Shown here: in pieces, positions 17,155 to 25,251 of the stretch
Position numbering within the stretch: position 1 is the first letter of the stretch
Layout: every line of letters begins with the position of its first letter
Source of the DNA: Allostella vacuolata
Lineage (GTDB): Bacteria > Pseudomonadota > Alphaproteobacteria > ATCC43930 > Allostellaceae
Length of the DNA stretch: 64,000 bases
NCBI GenBank assembly: GCA_006739055.1
Contig: AP019702.1
Location: 5,481,388-5,545,387, forward strand
Direction: 5' to 3'
Notes under the pieces: model-generated
Database searches by the model: none
Told to the model about the DNA's origin: nothing
The model's input: the letters and a program-made list of their open reading frames with translations, nothing else
Translations under genes and position numbers: made by a program

Positions 17155-17478
17155 TCAGAACGGCAGCTTGATGCCGGGCGGCAGCTTCAGGCCGCCGGTC
17201 ACCTTGGCCATCTCCTCGGCGGCGTGGGCGTCGACCTTGGTCTTGGCGTCGTTGATCGCGGCGACGATCAGGTCTTCCAGCACCTCGGTCTCCTTCGGCT
17301 CCAGCAGGGCCGGGTCGATGCGGACGCGGCGGGCGGCGCCCTTGCCGTTCAGGGTGACCTCGACCATGCCGGCGCCGGAACTGCCGGTCGCCTCGATGTC
17401 CGCCAGACGATCCTGCATCTCCTGCATGCGCTGCTGCATCTGCTGCGCCTGGCGCATCATCTCGCCGATGTTCTTCAT
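17155..17478 (-). CDS. YbaB/EbfC nucleoid-associated protein
   Basis: 107 residues, the standard size. The N-terminal helix is [19 protein letters not shown], the central beta strand [19 protein letters not shown], and the C-terminal helix [20 protein letters not shown]. Family members form DNA-binding dimers shaped like tweezers. The start overlaps the dnaX stop by four bases (ATGA), so the two genes are translationally coupled. Confidence 0.94.
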   Translation of the reverse strand: MKNIGEMMRQAQQMQQRMQEMQDRLADIEATGSSGAGMVEVTLNGKGAARRVRIDPALLEPKETEVLEDLIVAAINDAKTKVDAHAAEEMAKVTGGLKLPPGIKLPF

Positions 17479-19322
17479 GGAAACTCGTCTCCGTCGTAGG
17501 GATCGACGTCATCGTCGGGGTAGTCGGCCGGCACGTAGTCGCCGGGCGGGTAGGGATCGGGGGCGAAGGAACCGGCGGGCCGGCCGCTGATCGGTGTCGG
17601 CGGCGGCGGCGTGGGGGCAGCGGCCGGGACGGCACCGTCGGGCGAGCGGACCCGCTCGATCTCCGCGCCGGGGAAGGCGTCCAGGACGGCACGCACCAGC
17701 GGATGCTGGGAGAGCTGGTGGCGCAGGGCGGCCTCGGCCGCATCGGCCCGTTCGCGCAGGGTCTGCTCGCCCGCCGCGTCCGAGATGATGATCAGCCAGC
17801 GCCGGCCCGTCCATTCCGACAGCAGCGACCCCATGCGGTTCGGGATGTCGCGCGACGCCTGGGGACGCAGGCGCAACTCGATGCGGCCCGCCTCGAAGCG
17901 CACCAGATGCACGTCCTGGAGCAGCTGGGCATGCAGGATCGCCTCGCGACGCTCGGCGAACAGGGCGACCGCCGCCTCGAAACTGTCGGGCTGGGGCAGG
18001 GCCGCAACCGCCGCGGCGGGCGCGGGATCGGGTTGGGGCGGCGCCGCCGCGGCTGGAGCTGGCCGGGGCCGTCCCCCCGCCTCGGCCCGCATGCCGCCGT
18101 TGGCCGCCGGACCCGACGGGGCCGGCGCCGGGCCCGGGGCAGCACCGCCGCGGGCATCGTCCAGCAGGCGCACGAGCTGGGCCGGATCGGGCAGGTTGGC
18201 GACGTGGGCGAGACGGATCAGCACCATCTCGGCCGCCTGGCGCGGCACCGGCGCGGTCTGGGTCTCGCCCAGGCCCTTCAGCAGGATCTGCCAGGCGCGG
18301 GTCAGCACCGGGACGGACAGCGAGCCCGCCAGCGCGCCGCCCTCGACCCGCTCGATCTCCGGCAGGCTGGTCGCCTCCACCGATTCGGGTGCGGTCTTCA
18401 GGCGGGTCACCATGTGGACGACCGCCAGCAGGTCCTGCAGCAGCGCCACCGGATCGGCGCCGGACCGGTAGGCCGCGTCGAAGCGGTCCAGCGCGTCGGG
18501 AACGGCCCCCTTCATCGCCGAGCCGAACAGGGCGAAGATCTGGCCGCGGTCGGCCAGGCCCAGCATGTCGCGGACCCGCTCGCCCTCGACCGGGCCCTCG
18601 CCCAGCGCGATGGCCTGGTCGAGCAGCGACAGGCCATCGCGGACCGAGCCGTCGGCGGCGCGCGCGATCAGGCGCAGCGCCTCGTCCTCCACCACCACGT
18701 CCTCGTCCACCGCGATCCGGCGGAAATGCTCGACCAGACGGTCGGCCTCGATCCGGCGCAGGTCGAAGCGCTGGCAGCGCGACAGGATGGTGATCGGGAC
18801 CTTGCGGATCTCGGTGGTCGCGAAGACGAACTTCACGTGCGCCGGCGGCTCCTCCAGCGTCTTCAGGAGCGCGTTGAAGGCCGCCATCGACAGCATGTGC
18901 ACTTCGTCGATGATGTAGATCTTGTAGCGCGCCTGGACCGGCAGGTAGCGCACCCCGTCGATCAGCTCGCGCATGTCGCCGACCCCGGTGCGCGAGGCGG
19001 CGTCCATCTCCAGCACGTCGACATGGCGGTCTTCGGCGATCGCCTGGCAGTTGGCGCAGACCCCGCACGGGTCGATGGTCGGCCCGCCGCTGCCGTCGAC
19101 GCCGATGCAGTTGAGGGCGCGCGCGATGATCCGGGCGGTGCTCGTCTTGCCCACGCCGCGCACGCCGGTCAGCATATAGGCGTGGGCGATCCGCCCGGTG
19201 CGCAATGCGTTGCCGAGCGTCCGGACCATCGCCTCCTGGCCGATCAGGTCGGCAAAGCGGGCGGGACGGTACTTCCGGGCGAGGACGCGGTAGGGCTGCG
19301 CGGGGGCGGTCGGATCGGTCAT
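17475..19322 (-). CDS. dnaX: DNA polymerase III subunits tau/gamma
   Basis: DnaX is the clamp-loader ATPase and organiser of the replisome. The 615-residue protein has the opening YRVLARKYRPARFADLIGQE, Walker A GVRGVGKTST, a zinc module (CGVCANC), DExx-type IIDEVHMLS and sensor-1 ILSRCQRFDLRRI. Domain III follows, then a Pro/Ala-rich linker around residues 395-440 and a C-terminal tau-specific part. I did not find an obvious slippery A-run for gamma frameshifting, which is hard to form in this GC-rich gene. The SRP RNA gene lies upstream on the same strand. Confidence 0.96.
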   Translation of the reverse strand: MTDPTAPAQPYRVLARKYRPARFADLIGQEAMVRTLGNALRTGRIAHAYMLTGVRGVGKTSTARIIARALNCIGVDGSGGPTIDPCGVCANCQAIAEDRHVDVLEMDAASRTGVGDMRELIDGVRYLPVQARYKIYIIDEVHMLSMAAFNALLKTLEEPPAHVKFVFATTEIRKVPITILSRCQRFDLRRIEADRLVEHFRRIAVDEDVVVEDEALRLIARAADGSVRDGLSLLDQAIALGEGPVEGERVRDMLGLADRGQIFALFGSAMKGAVPDALDRFDAAYRSGADPVALLQDLLAVVHMVTRLKTAPESVEATSLPEIERVEGGALAGSLSVPVLTRAWQILLKGLGETQTAPVPRQAAEMVLIRLAHVANLPDPAQLVRLLDDARGGAAPGPAPAPSGPAANGGMRAEAGGRPRPAPAAAAPPQPDPAPAAAVAALPQPDSFEAAVALFAERREAILHAQLLQDVHLVRFEAGRIELRLRPQASRDIPNRMGSLLSEWTGRRWLIIISDAAGEQTLRERADAAEAALRHQLSQHPLVRAVLDAFPGAEIERVRSPDGAVPAAAPTPPPPTPISGRPAGSFAPDPYPPGDYVPADYPDDDVDPYDGDEFP

Positions 19323-19368
19323 GGCGCCGGCGGCCGGTTCCTGCCCCTGGTTGGCGAAGCGCTTGTCG

Positions 19369-19472
19369 GGTGGGAGGCTGGACGAACGACCCGGATCGAA
19401 ACTCGTTACGGCTGCTTCCTTCCGGATCTGACCGGGTTGGCGAGGGATCCGTCCGCCGCCAACCTCCCGACC
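19369..19472 (-). ncRNA. ffs: 4.5S signal recognition particle RNA
   Basis: On the minus strand the region 19433-19410 carries the SRP domain IV signature: GGTCAGATCC, then GGAAGGAAGCAGCC, differing from the E. coli segment at one base. The ends pair as a long stem: GGGAGGTTGG (19468-19459) with CCAGCCTCCC (19381-19372), extended by GGT with ACC. Length is about 104 bases, a typical 4.5S size. The RNA binds Ffh to target membrane proteins to the translocon. The position just upstream of dnaX is common in alphaproteobacteria. Ends are accurate to a few bases. Confidence 0.93.
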
Positions 19473-19474
19473 GC

Positions 19475-19505
19475 ACTATATCAGGTGCAATGGCTTCCGC
19501 GACAA
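19475..19505 (-). promoter_or_regulatory. likely promoter of ffs
   Basis: Minus-strand TATAGT (19480-19475) lies just upstream of the RNA start and TTGTCG (19505-19500) lies 19 bases further up. Position and composition fit a sigma-70-type promoter; the spacer is slightly long. Confidence 0.5.
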
Positions 19506-19645
19506 GGGAAGTCGATAAATCACCCATGGGAAACAATTAGTCTCCCAGGCGACGGATTATCAATTCCACTCCCGCGGCCTACGTTTCGGTCATAGCAACG
19601 GGGACAAGCCCCAAGCCACTGAAACGAAAGACCAGGAGAGCCGCC

Positions 19646-19903
19646 ATGACCAATCTTCGCACGCTGACCGCCGCCGCGCTGCTCGCCATCGCCGCTGCCG
19701 CTTCCCCGCTCGCCGCCGCCGGTCTGGACGACGGCAAGTTCGGGCAGAACCTCGACGAGGGGAAGTACGGCCAGAGCCTGGACGAGGGCAAGTACGGCCG
19801 GAATCAGGACGAGGGCAAGCTGGGCCGCAACGCCGACGAGGGCAAGTACGGCCGCAACCTCGACGACGGCAAGTTCGGCGCGAACGGATCCGACGGTCGA
19901 TAG
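19646..19903 (+). CDS. exported protein of six tandem 9-residue repeats, unknown function
   Basis: 85 residues: a signal peptide (MTNLRTLTAAALLAIAAAAS, cleavage near AAA at 23-25), then six consecutive nonapeptides. These are LDDGKFGQN, LDEGKYGQS, LDEGKYGRN, QDEGKLGRN, ADEGKYGRN and LDDGKFGAN, with a short GSDGR end. The invariant core is D-[DE]-G-K-[FYL]-G. CAGGAG before the ATG is a good ribosome binding site, so the gene looks intact and expressed. The pattern of alternating acidic pair, glycine and aromatic could bind metal or carbohydrate or self-assemble, but I know of no function. It is monocistronic, divergent from ffs/dnaX and convergent with the GntR gene. Confidence 0.75.
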   Translation: MTNLRTLTAAALLAIAAAASPLAAAGLDDGKFGQNLDEGKYGQSLDEGKYGRNQDEGKLGRNADEGKYGRNLDDGKFGANGSDGR

Positions 19904-19969
19904 CCGCCGCCGGACCTCCTCGGCGCAAGAACAAGGGCGGGGTGCCGGGGCACGCCGTCCTTGTTCGTT

Positions 19970-20686
19970 TCAGGAGGGGGATTCCTCGGTCGCCATTTCC
20001 CGCCGGCGACCCAGCGCCGCGACGAGACGCTCGGCCGTGCCTTCCACATGCCGGCGGCACAGGCGGGCGACCTCGGCCGCGTCGCCCGCCTGGTAGGCAG
20101 CCAGGATCTGCCAATGTTCCGGCTGGGCCTGTCCCAGGGACCCCGCGACCGCCGTGGTCAGCCGGGCATAGCGGTCGACCGCACCGCGCAGGGTCGCCAT
20201 CAGGCGAATCAGGCGCGGCCGGCCGCAGGGCGCGAACAGCCGTTCGTGGAAGGCCAGGTTGCGTTCGGCGAAGGCCGCCAGCCCGATGCCGCCCGCCGCG
20301 TCCAGCGCGTCGATCTCCTGCAGGATCGCCCCCAGGGCCGCCACGTCCTCCCCGGTCCGCCGCTCGGTCGCGAGGAAGCCCGCCCGCTCTTCGAGCAACG
20401 CCCGGATATCGCAGAGGTCGGCGATCTCGTCCGGGTCGAGGTCGGTGACGATGTAGCCGCGCCTCGGCCGCAATACGGCAAGGCCATCGGTCTCCAGGCG
20501 CGCCAGCGCCTCGCGGACCGGCAGCCGGCTGATCGCCAGGCGCGCGGCGATCTCCTCCTGCCGCAGCGGCGCCCCCGGCGCCAGGGTGCCGGACAGGATT
20601 TCCGCCTGCAGATGGGCATAGGCGAGATCGGACAGGCTCTGCACCGCGGCGCCCGGGGCCACGGCACGTTCGGAATGCGCTGCCAT
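19970..20686 (-). CDS. GntR-family transcriptional regulator (FCD domain)
   Basis: 238 residues. The N-terminal winged helix reads LAYAHLQAEILSGTLAPGAPLRQEEIAARLAISRLPVREALARLE. The C-terminal FCD ligand-binding domain contains RALLEERAGFLA and the metal/ligand segment RNLAFHERLF, with later His in RRHVEGTAERLV. The start at 20686 is fixed by an excellent AAGGGAGG. It is divergent from the binding-protein gene at 20758, with a palindromic candidate operator between, so it probably controls the 20.7-24.3 kb genes and itself in response to an acid-type ligand. Confidence 0.88.
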   Translation of the reverse strand: MAAHSERAVAPGAAVQSLSDLAYAHLQAEILSGTLAPGAPLRQEEIAARLAISRLPVREALARLETDGLAVLRPRRGYIVTDLDPDEIADLCDIRALLEERAGFLATERRTGEDVAALGAILQEIDALDAAGGIGLAAFAERNLAFHERLFAPCGRPRLIRLMATLRGAVDRYARLTTAVAGSLGQAQPEHWQILAAYQAGDAAEVARLCRRHVEGTAERLVAALGRRREMATEESPS

Positions 20687-20702
20687 TTTTCCTCCCTTGA
20701 AT

Positions 20703-20714
20703 ATTGTATCCAAT
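20703..20714. promoter_or_regulatory. candidate GntR operator
   Basis: ATTGTATCCAAT is a near-perfect palindrome (outer ATTG/CAAT) in the 71-base gap between the regulator and its divergent target. FCD-type GntR proteins often bind TTGTAT-type palindromes. It lies close to both starts, fitting repression. Binding is inferred. Confidence 0.5.
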
Positions 20715-20757
20715 CCTATAGGGTTTTCCCGGTGCGAATTCCAGAGGGAGCGAAGCC

Positions 20758-22383
20758 GTGGCGCGGGACGCAGAAGCAGCAACGGGATCGGGGCGCCGCA
20801 AGCGAGGGCTGCGGGCCGCGCTTGCCACCTTCGGGATGATCGCCGCCTTGGCCGGTTCGGTTGGCGCCGAGGCCAAGACGCTGCGCTGGGCGCACAGCAA
20901 CGACGCGACCACGATGGATCCCTACGGGGCCTACATCCCGGTGAACGCCTCCCTCCTCAACAACATCTATGAGCCGCTGGTGCGCTATGACCGGCAGTAC
21001 CGGTTCGAGGCGTCGCTGGCGACCGAGTGGACGATGCTGGCGCCGGACCGCTGGCGCTTCGCGCTCCGCCGCGGCGTCACCTTCCATGACGGCAACCCGT
21101 TCACGGCGGACGATGTGGTCGCGTCGCTGAAGCGGGCGAGCGACCCGAACTCGCCCTACCGCCCGGCCACCCAGATGATCAAGGACGTGGTTGCGATCGA
21201 CGACCATACGGTCGAGATCGTGCTGCAGGGGCCCTATCCGATCCTCCTCAACGACCTGGCCGGCGTCTACATCATGGACCGGCAGTGGATGGAGAAGAAC
21301 GACGCGCTACGGTCGATCAACCCGGCCAAGGGCGAGGAATCGTTCGCGACCCGCAACACCAACGGCACCGGCCCGTTCCGCCTCGTCTCCCGCCGCCCGG
21401 ACGTGGAGACGGTGATGGAGGCCAACCCCGACTGGTGGGACAAGCCCGAGCATAATATCTCGCGGATCGTCTACCGGCCGCTCGCGGCCGACGCGACCCG
21501 CGTCGCCGCCCTGCTGTCGGGCGAGGTCGACCTGGTGACGCCGATCGCGGTTCAGGACGTCGACCGCATCCGCCGCACCCCGGAGCTCAAGGTCATCGAG
21601 GTGCCCGACCTCAAGGTGGCGCTGTTCGGCCTCAACATCGGCGGCGCCGAGTTGAACGACAGCGACGTCAAGGGCAAGAACCCCCTGGCCGACGTCCGCG
21701 TGCGCCAGGCCCTCTACCAGGCGCTGGACCGCGAGGCCATCACCCGGCGCCTGCTGCGCGGGCTGACCCAGCCGACCCACGCCCTGGTCGCGGCCGAAAT
21801 CCAGGGCTACGACCCGGCGATCGCCGCCGAGCCGGCCCCCTTCGACCCGGATGCGGCCAAGCGCCTGCTGGCCGAGGCCGGATATCCGGACGGGTTCCGG
21901 GTCGGGTTCGACTGCCCGACGGAGCGATTCGTGAACGGCGAGCAGGTCTGCCAGGCGGTCGTCGGCATGTGGGCCCGGATCGGGGTCAAGGCCGCCTTCC
22001 AGACCCATCCCTACGCCCCCTACCTGAAGAAGGTGCTGAACGGCCAGGCCGACATCTACATCCTGGGCTGGGCCAACACCCCGCAGCTCGACGCCTTCTC
22101 GATCCTCAACAACGTCTTCCACACCAAGGCGCCGCGCAGCGGCACCTGGAATCCCGGCAAGTACGGCAACGCCGAGGTCGACGCCCTGGTCGACCGGATC
22201 GGCGTGGAGGTCGACCGCTCCCGCCGCCTCGGCCTGATGAAGGACGCCTTCCTCAAGATCAAGGCCGACTACGCCGCCCTGCCGCTCTATCGCGAGCCGC
22301 TGGTGCTGGGGGCGCGGCAGAACGTCGACATCTGGGCCGCGCCCGACGCCAAGGTTCGCGTCTGGCTGGCCCGGATCCGCTGA
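20758..22383 (+). CDS. ABC transporter substrate-binding protein (SBP_bac_5, peptide/opine type)
   Basis: 541 residues starting at GTG, preceded by GAGGGAG. A twin-basic region and hydrophobic signal (LRAALATFGMIAALAGSVGA) lead to the mature start KTLRWAHSNDATTMDPY. Family landmarks follow: WRFALRRGVTFHDGNPFTADDVVASLKR, NGTGPFRLVS, VRQALYQALDREAI. The protein captures a peptide or similar solute in the periplasm. No permease is adjacent on this strand; the nearest are DppC/DppB at 25.2-27.0 kb, which also have their own binding protein, so two receptors may feed one channel. MlrC follows after 10 bases. Confidence 0.9.
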   Translation: MARDAEAATGSGRRKRGLRAALATFGMIAALAGSVGAEAKTLRWAHSNDATTMDPYGAYIPVNASLLNNIYEPLVRYDRQYRFEASLATEWTMLAPDRWRFALRRGVTFHDGNPFTADDVVASLKRASDPNSPYRPATQMIKDVVAIDDHTVEIVLQGPYPILLNDLAGVYIMDRQWMEKNDALRSINPAKGEESFATRNTNGTGPFRLVSRRPDVETVMEANPDWWDKPEHNISRIVYRPLAADATRVAALLSGEVDLVTPIAVQDVDRIRRTPELKVIEVPDLKVALFGLNIGGAELNDSDVKGKNPLADVRVRQALYQALDREAITRRLLRGLTQPTHALVAAEIQGYDPAIAAEPAPFDPDAAKRLLAEAGYPDGFRVGFDCPTERFVNGEQVCQAVVGMWARIGVKAAFQTHPYAPYLKKVLNGQADIYILGWANTPQLDAFSILNNVFHTKAPRSGTWNPGKYGNAEVDALVDRIGVEVDRSRRLGLMKDAFLKIKADYAALPLYREPLVLGARQNVDIWAAPDAKVRVWLARIR

Positions 22384-22393
22384 GGCCCGGCCG

Positions 22394-23899
22394 ATGACCC
22401 GCTGGATCGTCGCCTGCATCAGCCACGAGACCAACAGCTTCTCGCCGGTCCCGACCACACTCGACAAGTTCGGCATCGGGGCGGGGCCCTTCTACGGCCG
22501 GGACGCCTACGACAATTTCCGCAAGGCGCGGATCCCGTTCGGCGCCTTCCTCGACCGGGCGGAGGCGCGCGGCGTCGAGGTGGTGACGCCGATCGTCGCC
22601 CGCTGCAGCCCGAGCGGGCCGGTCGACGATGCCGCCTTCGAGGCGATCGTGGCGCCGCTGGTGGAGGCGGCGAAGGCCGGTGCCGACGCCCTGTTCCTCG
22701 ACCTGCACGGGGCGATGATCACCGACCGCTACGACGATGGCGACGGCGAGCTGCTGGCCCGCGTGCGGGCGGCCGCACCCGGCATGCCGATCTGTCTGGC
22801 GCTCGACCTGCACGCCAACATCAGCCCGGCGATGATGGCGGCCGTCGATGTCGCCGTCGGCTACCAGACCTTCCCGCATATCGACATGTACGAGACCGGG
22901 GAGCGGGCGGCCGACATCATGCTGGCCCGGATGGACGGGCGGCAGCGGCCGGAGATCGTCTGGGGCAGCGCCCCCATCCTGCCGCTCGGCATCCGCACCA
23001 ACACCGCCCAGGAACCCCTGCGCACCCTGGTCGCCATGGCCAGGGAGGCAGAGAAGGAGCCGGGCATCCTTGCCGTCAGCGTCTTCAGCGGCTTCTGGCT
23101 CGGCGATTCGCCGGACACCGCCCTGTCGGTGGTGGTGATGACCGACGGCGACCGGCCCCGGGCCGAGGCGGTGCGCGACCGCATCCTCGCCGCCGGCTGG
23201 GCGCAGCGCACCGACTTCGACTTCCGGTCCGAACCGCTGGCCGACTCGGTGGCGCTGGCGAAGAGCCTGGCGGACGGTCCCGGCGACGGCCCGGTGGTCC
23301 TGGTCGACCATGCCGACAACTGCAATTCGGGCGGCATCTGCGATTCGATGACGGTGATCGGCGAGGCCCTGCGGCAGGGCCTGACCGGCGTCGCGGCGGC
23401 ACCGCTCTGCGACCCCGAGGCTGCCGCCATCCTGGCCGCAGCCGGGGTCGGCGCCACCGCCACGGTGGATCTGGGCGAGAAGATGCCGGCCGCCGCCCTG
23501 GTGCAGCGGAGCGACCCGATGCGCCTGACGGGGGTCGTCCGCGCCGTCTCCGACGGGCAGTTCACCGTGACCGGGCCGGTCTATACCGGGACACGCATCA
23601 ATCTCGGCCCGACCGTGGCCTTCGATGTCGGGCCGATGACGATCGTCGTGTCCTCGCGCCGGACCGAGCCCTACGACCACGGCGTGTTCCAGGTGGTCGG
23701 CATCGACCCCGCCGCCCAGCGCTTCCTGATCGTCAAGTCGAAGACCCAGTTCCGGCCGACCTACGAGCCGATCGCCAAGGGCATCGTCTATTGCGCCGGC
23801 ATCGGGGTCGCCACATCCGACCTTGCGCTGTTCCGCTTCCAGCGCCTGCGCCGGCCGATCTACCCGGTCGACCTCGACGCGACCTGGGACCGCGCCTGA
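22394..23899 (+). CDS. MlrC-like M81 family metallopeptidase
   Basis: 501 residues matching MlrC, the zinc enzyme first described for cleaving linearised microcystin; homologues are found in many bacteria with unknown substrates. Visible landmarks: SHETNSFSP at residues 10-18, DALFLDLHGAM, ALDLHANISPAM and GYQTFPHIDMYETG in the N-terminal DUF1485 half. Then VDHADNCNSGG and the MlrC C-terminal domain (VVSSRRTEPYDHGVFQVVGID). His and Asp residues in these motifs are likely metal ligands. It is 10 bases after the binding-protein gene, so transport and hydrolysis look coupled. The substrate is unknown; microcystin itself should not be assumed. Confidence 0.9.
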   Translation: MTRWIVACISHETNSFSPVPTTLDKFGIGAGPFYGRDAYDNFRKARIPFGAFLDRAEARGVEVVTPIVARCSPSGPVDDAAFEAIVAPLVEAAKAGADALFLDLHGAMITDRYDDGDGELLARVRAAAPGMPICLALDLHANISPAMMAAVDVAVGYQTFPHIDMYETGERAADIMLARMDGRQRPEIVWGSAPILPLGIRTNTAQEPLRTLVAMAREAEKEPGILAVSVFSGFWLGDSPDTALSVVVMTDGDRPRAEAVRDRILAAGWAQRTDFDFRSEPLADSVALAKSLADGPGDGPVVLVDHADNCNSGGICDSMTVIGEALRQGLTGVAAAPLCDPEAAAILAAAGVGATATVDLGEKMPAAALVQRSDPMRLTGVVRAVSDGQFTVTGPVYTGTRINLGPTVAFDVGPMTIVVSSRRTEPYDHGVFQVVGIDPAAQRFLIVKSKTQFRPTYEPIAKGIVYCAGIGVATSDLALFRFQRLRRPIYPVDLDATWDRA

Positions 23900-23943
23900 C
23901 CCCTTCCCCGCCCAACCCAAGAATCGACAGGAGGATACCGGCC

Positions 23944-24324
23944 ATGGCCGAGACCGTGCACGTGGACGAAGCGCTGATGCAGGAGATCCACGACGCCTTC
24001 AACGCGCGCGACGTCCAGCGCATCTGCGACCTGTTCACCGAGGACGGGGTGTTCGCCACCGCGCGCGGCCCGCACGCCTATGGCGAGCAGTATGTCGGCA
24101 AGGCGGCGATCGGCCGGTTCCTGACCGAGCGTTTCGCCAACATCCCCGACATGTCCTGGAAGCACCTGTACCGCTGGTTCCACGGCAACCGCGCCGTCTC
24201 CTACTGGGTGGTGACCGGCAAGGATGCCCGCGGCGAGACGCTGGAGCTGAACGGCTGCGACCTCTACGAGTTCGAGAACCGCAAGATCAAGTACAAGGAC
24301 ACGCTCTGGAAGCAGCGCACCTGA
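23944..24324 (+). CDS. NTF2-like / SnoaL-like domain protein
   Basis: 126 residues of the NTF2-like fold: an N-terminal helix ALMQEIHDAFNARDVQRICDLFTEDGVF, then FLTERFANIPDMSWKHLYRW, and strands ending in GCDLYEFENRKIKYKDTLWKQ. This is the usual order for nuclear-transport-factor-2/SnoaL ketosteroid-isomerase-type proteins, which act as small-molecule isomerases, hydrolases or binding modules. It is the third gene of the 20.7-24.3 kb operon, 44 bases after mlrC, with AGGAGG in the gap. A role in the same catabolic pathway is inference. Confidence 0.82.
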   Translation: MAETVHVDEALMQEIHDAFNARDVQRICDLFTEDGVFATARGPHAYGEQYVGKAAIGRFLTERFANIPDMSWKHLYRWFHGNRAVSYWVVTGKDARGETLELNGCDLYEFENRKIKYKDTLWKQRT

Positions 24325-24346
24325 GTAGGCCGCGGGGCGCGCCGGC

Positions 24347-25126
24347 CTATTCGGCGGGCGCGGTCCGCGACAGCTCCACCTGCTGGCGGAAGCGGAACAA
24401 CTCGATCCTGGGCTGGAAGCGGTCGGAGCGGACGTAGAGGTCGGAATAGTAGATCGGCTGGCCGTCGACGTCGAAATAGATCCGCTGCAGGAGAAGCAAG
24501 GGGAAGCCCGGCTCGACCCCCAGCCGCCCGGCCATCGCCGGGTCGGCGGCGACCGCCGATGAGACCTGGCGGACGCGGAAGGCCTGCACCCCGCAGTATT
24601 TCTCGATGATCGGGATGGTGCGCGAGGTTTCGAGCCGGACCCCCAGGTCGGGCGGCAGGTGCGCTGCCAGCGCACCCGGCAGGTGGGCCGCGCAATAAGC
24701 GATCGGCCCGGACGGCCGCACCCGGCTCCAATCGATGCGCAGGACCCGTTCACCGGGCGGCAGGCGGAGCATGATGGCCGCGTGCCGGGCAGCCGCGGGG
24801 TCGAGATAGTCGATGCCGTGCAGGACGAAGCGCGCCTCCGGGTCGACGATCTGGAGATCCTCGAGTGCGCGCGCGCTCCAGTCGGGATTGGCCGGATCGC
24901 TCTCCTGGATGAAGGTGCCGCGGCCGGGAAAGCGGCTGACGAGATGGCGCGACACCAGCTCCTCCACCGCCGAGCGCGCCGTATGCCGGCTGACCGAGAA
25001 TTCCGCCATGATCTCGTGGTCGGTCGGCAGCTTGGTGCCGACCGGGTAGACGCCGGCGTCGATCCGCTCGCGCAGGGTCTGGTAGATCCGGTAGTAGGCA
25101 GGCACCGGGTCGCGACGCATGAACAT
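24347..25126 (-). CDS. GntR-family transcriptional regulator (HutC/UTRA type)
   Basis: 259 residues. The N-terminal winged helix is VPAYYRIYQTLRERIDAGVYPVGTKLPTDHEIMAEFSVSRHTARSAVEELVSRH. The C-terminal UTRA ligand-sensing domain runs from about residue 90 to the end (IEKYCGVQAFRVRQVSSAV, LLLLQRIYFDVDGQPIYYSDLYVR). It is the second regulator of the locus and lies downstream of the permease genes on their strand, so it probably controls the minus-strand transport/DUF1028 operon. Its stop codon is inside a short hairpin shared with the convergent NTF2-like gene. Confidence 0.88.
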   Translation of the reverse strand: MFMRRDPVPAYYRIYQTLRERIDAGVYPVGTKLPTDHEIMAEFSVSRHTARSAVEELVSRHLVSRFPGRGTFIQESDPANPDWSARALEDLQIVDPEARFVLHGIDYLDPAAARHAAIMLRLPPGERVLRIDWSRVRPSGPIAYCAAHLPGALAAHLPPDLGVRLETSRTIPIIEKYCGVQAFRVRQVSSAVAADPAMAGRLGVEPGFPLLLLQRIYFDVDGQPIYYSDLYVRSDRFQPRIELFRFRQQVELSRTAPAE

Positions 25127-25193
25127 CCTTTCGTGGGGCGGGCGTGCACCGGCGGCCCGCCCGGGCGCGGCGGAACCTAGCCTCGGCCGGCAG

Positions 25194-25234
25194 GCCCGTC
25201 GAGCTAAGGGCCCGTCGAGCTAAGGGCCGTCGAG
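25194..25234. repeat. tandem 16-bp direct repeat upstream of the UTRA regulator
   Basis: The unit GCCCGTCGAGCTAAGG occurs perfectly at 25194-25209 and 25210-25225. A third, partial copy (GCCGTCGAGC, one C missing) follows. It lies in the 125-base gap between the permease gene and the GntR gene. It could be a regulatory array or a replication-slippage product. Confidence 0.6.
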
Positions 25235-25251
25235 CGTCGCCGATGCCCGGG

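Noticed and set aside
22394-23899. Microcystin degradation cluster (mlrABCD)
   Set aside because: Only an MlrC homologue is present; mlrA, mlrB and mlrD are absent, and MlrC-like proteins are widespread, so the substrate should not be assumed.
22259-23920. 553-codon minus-strand frame opposite MlrC
   Set aside because: Antisense shadow of a well-supported gene, without recognisable motifs.
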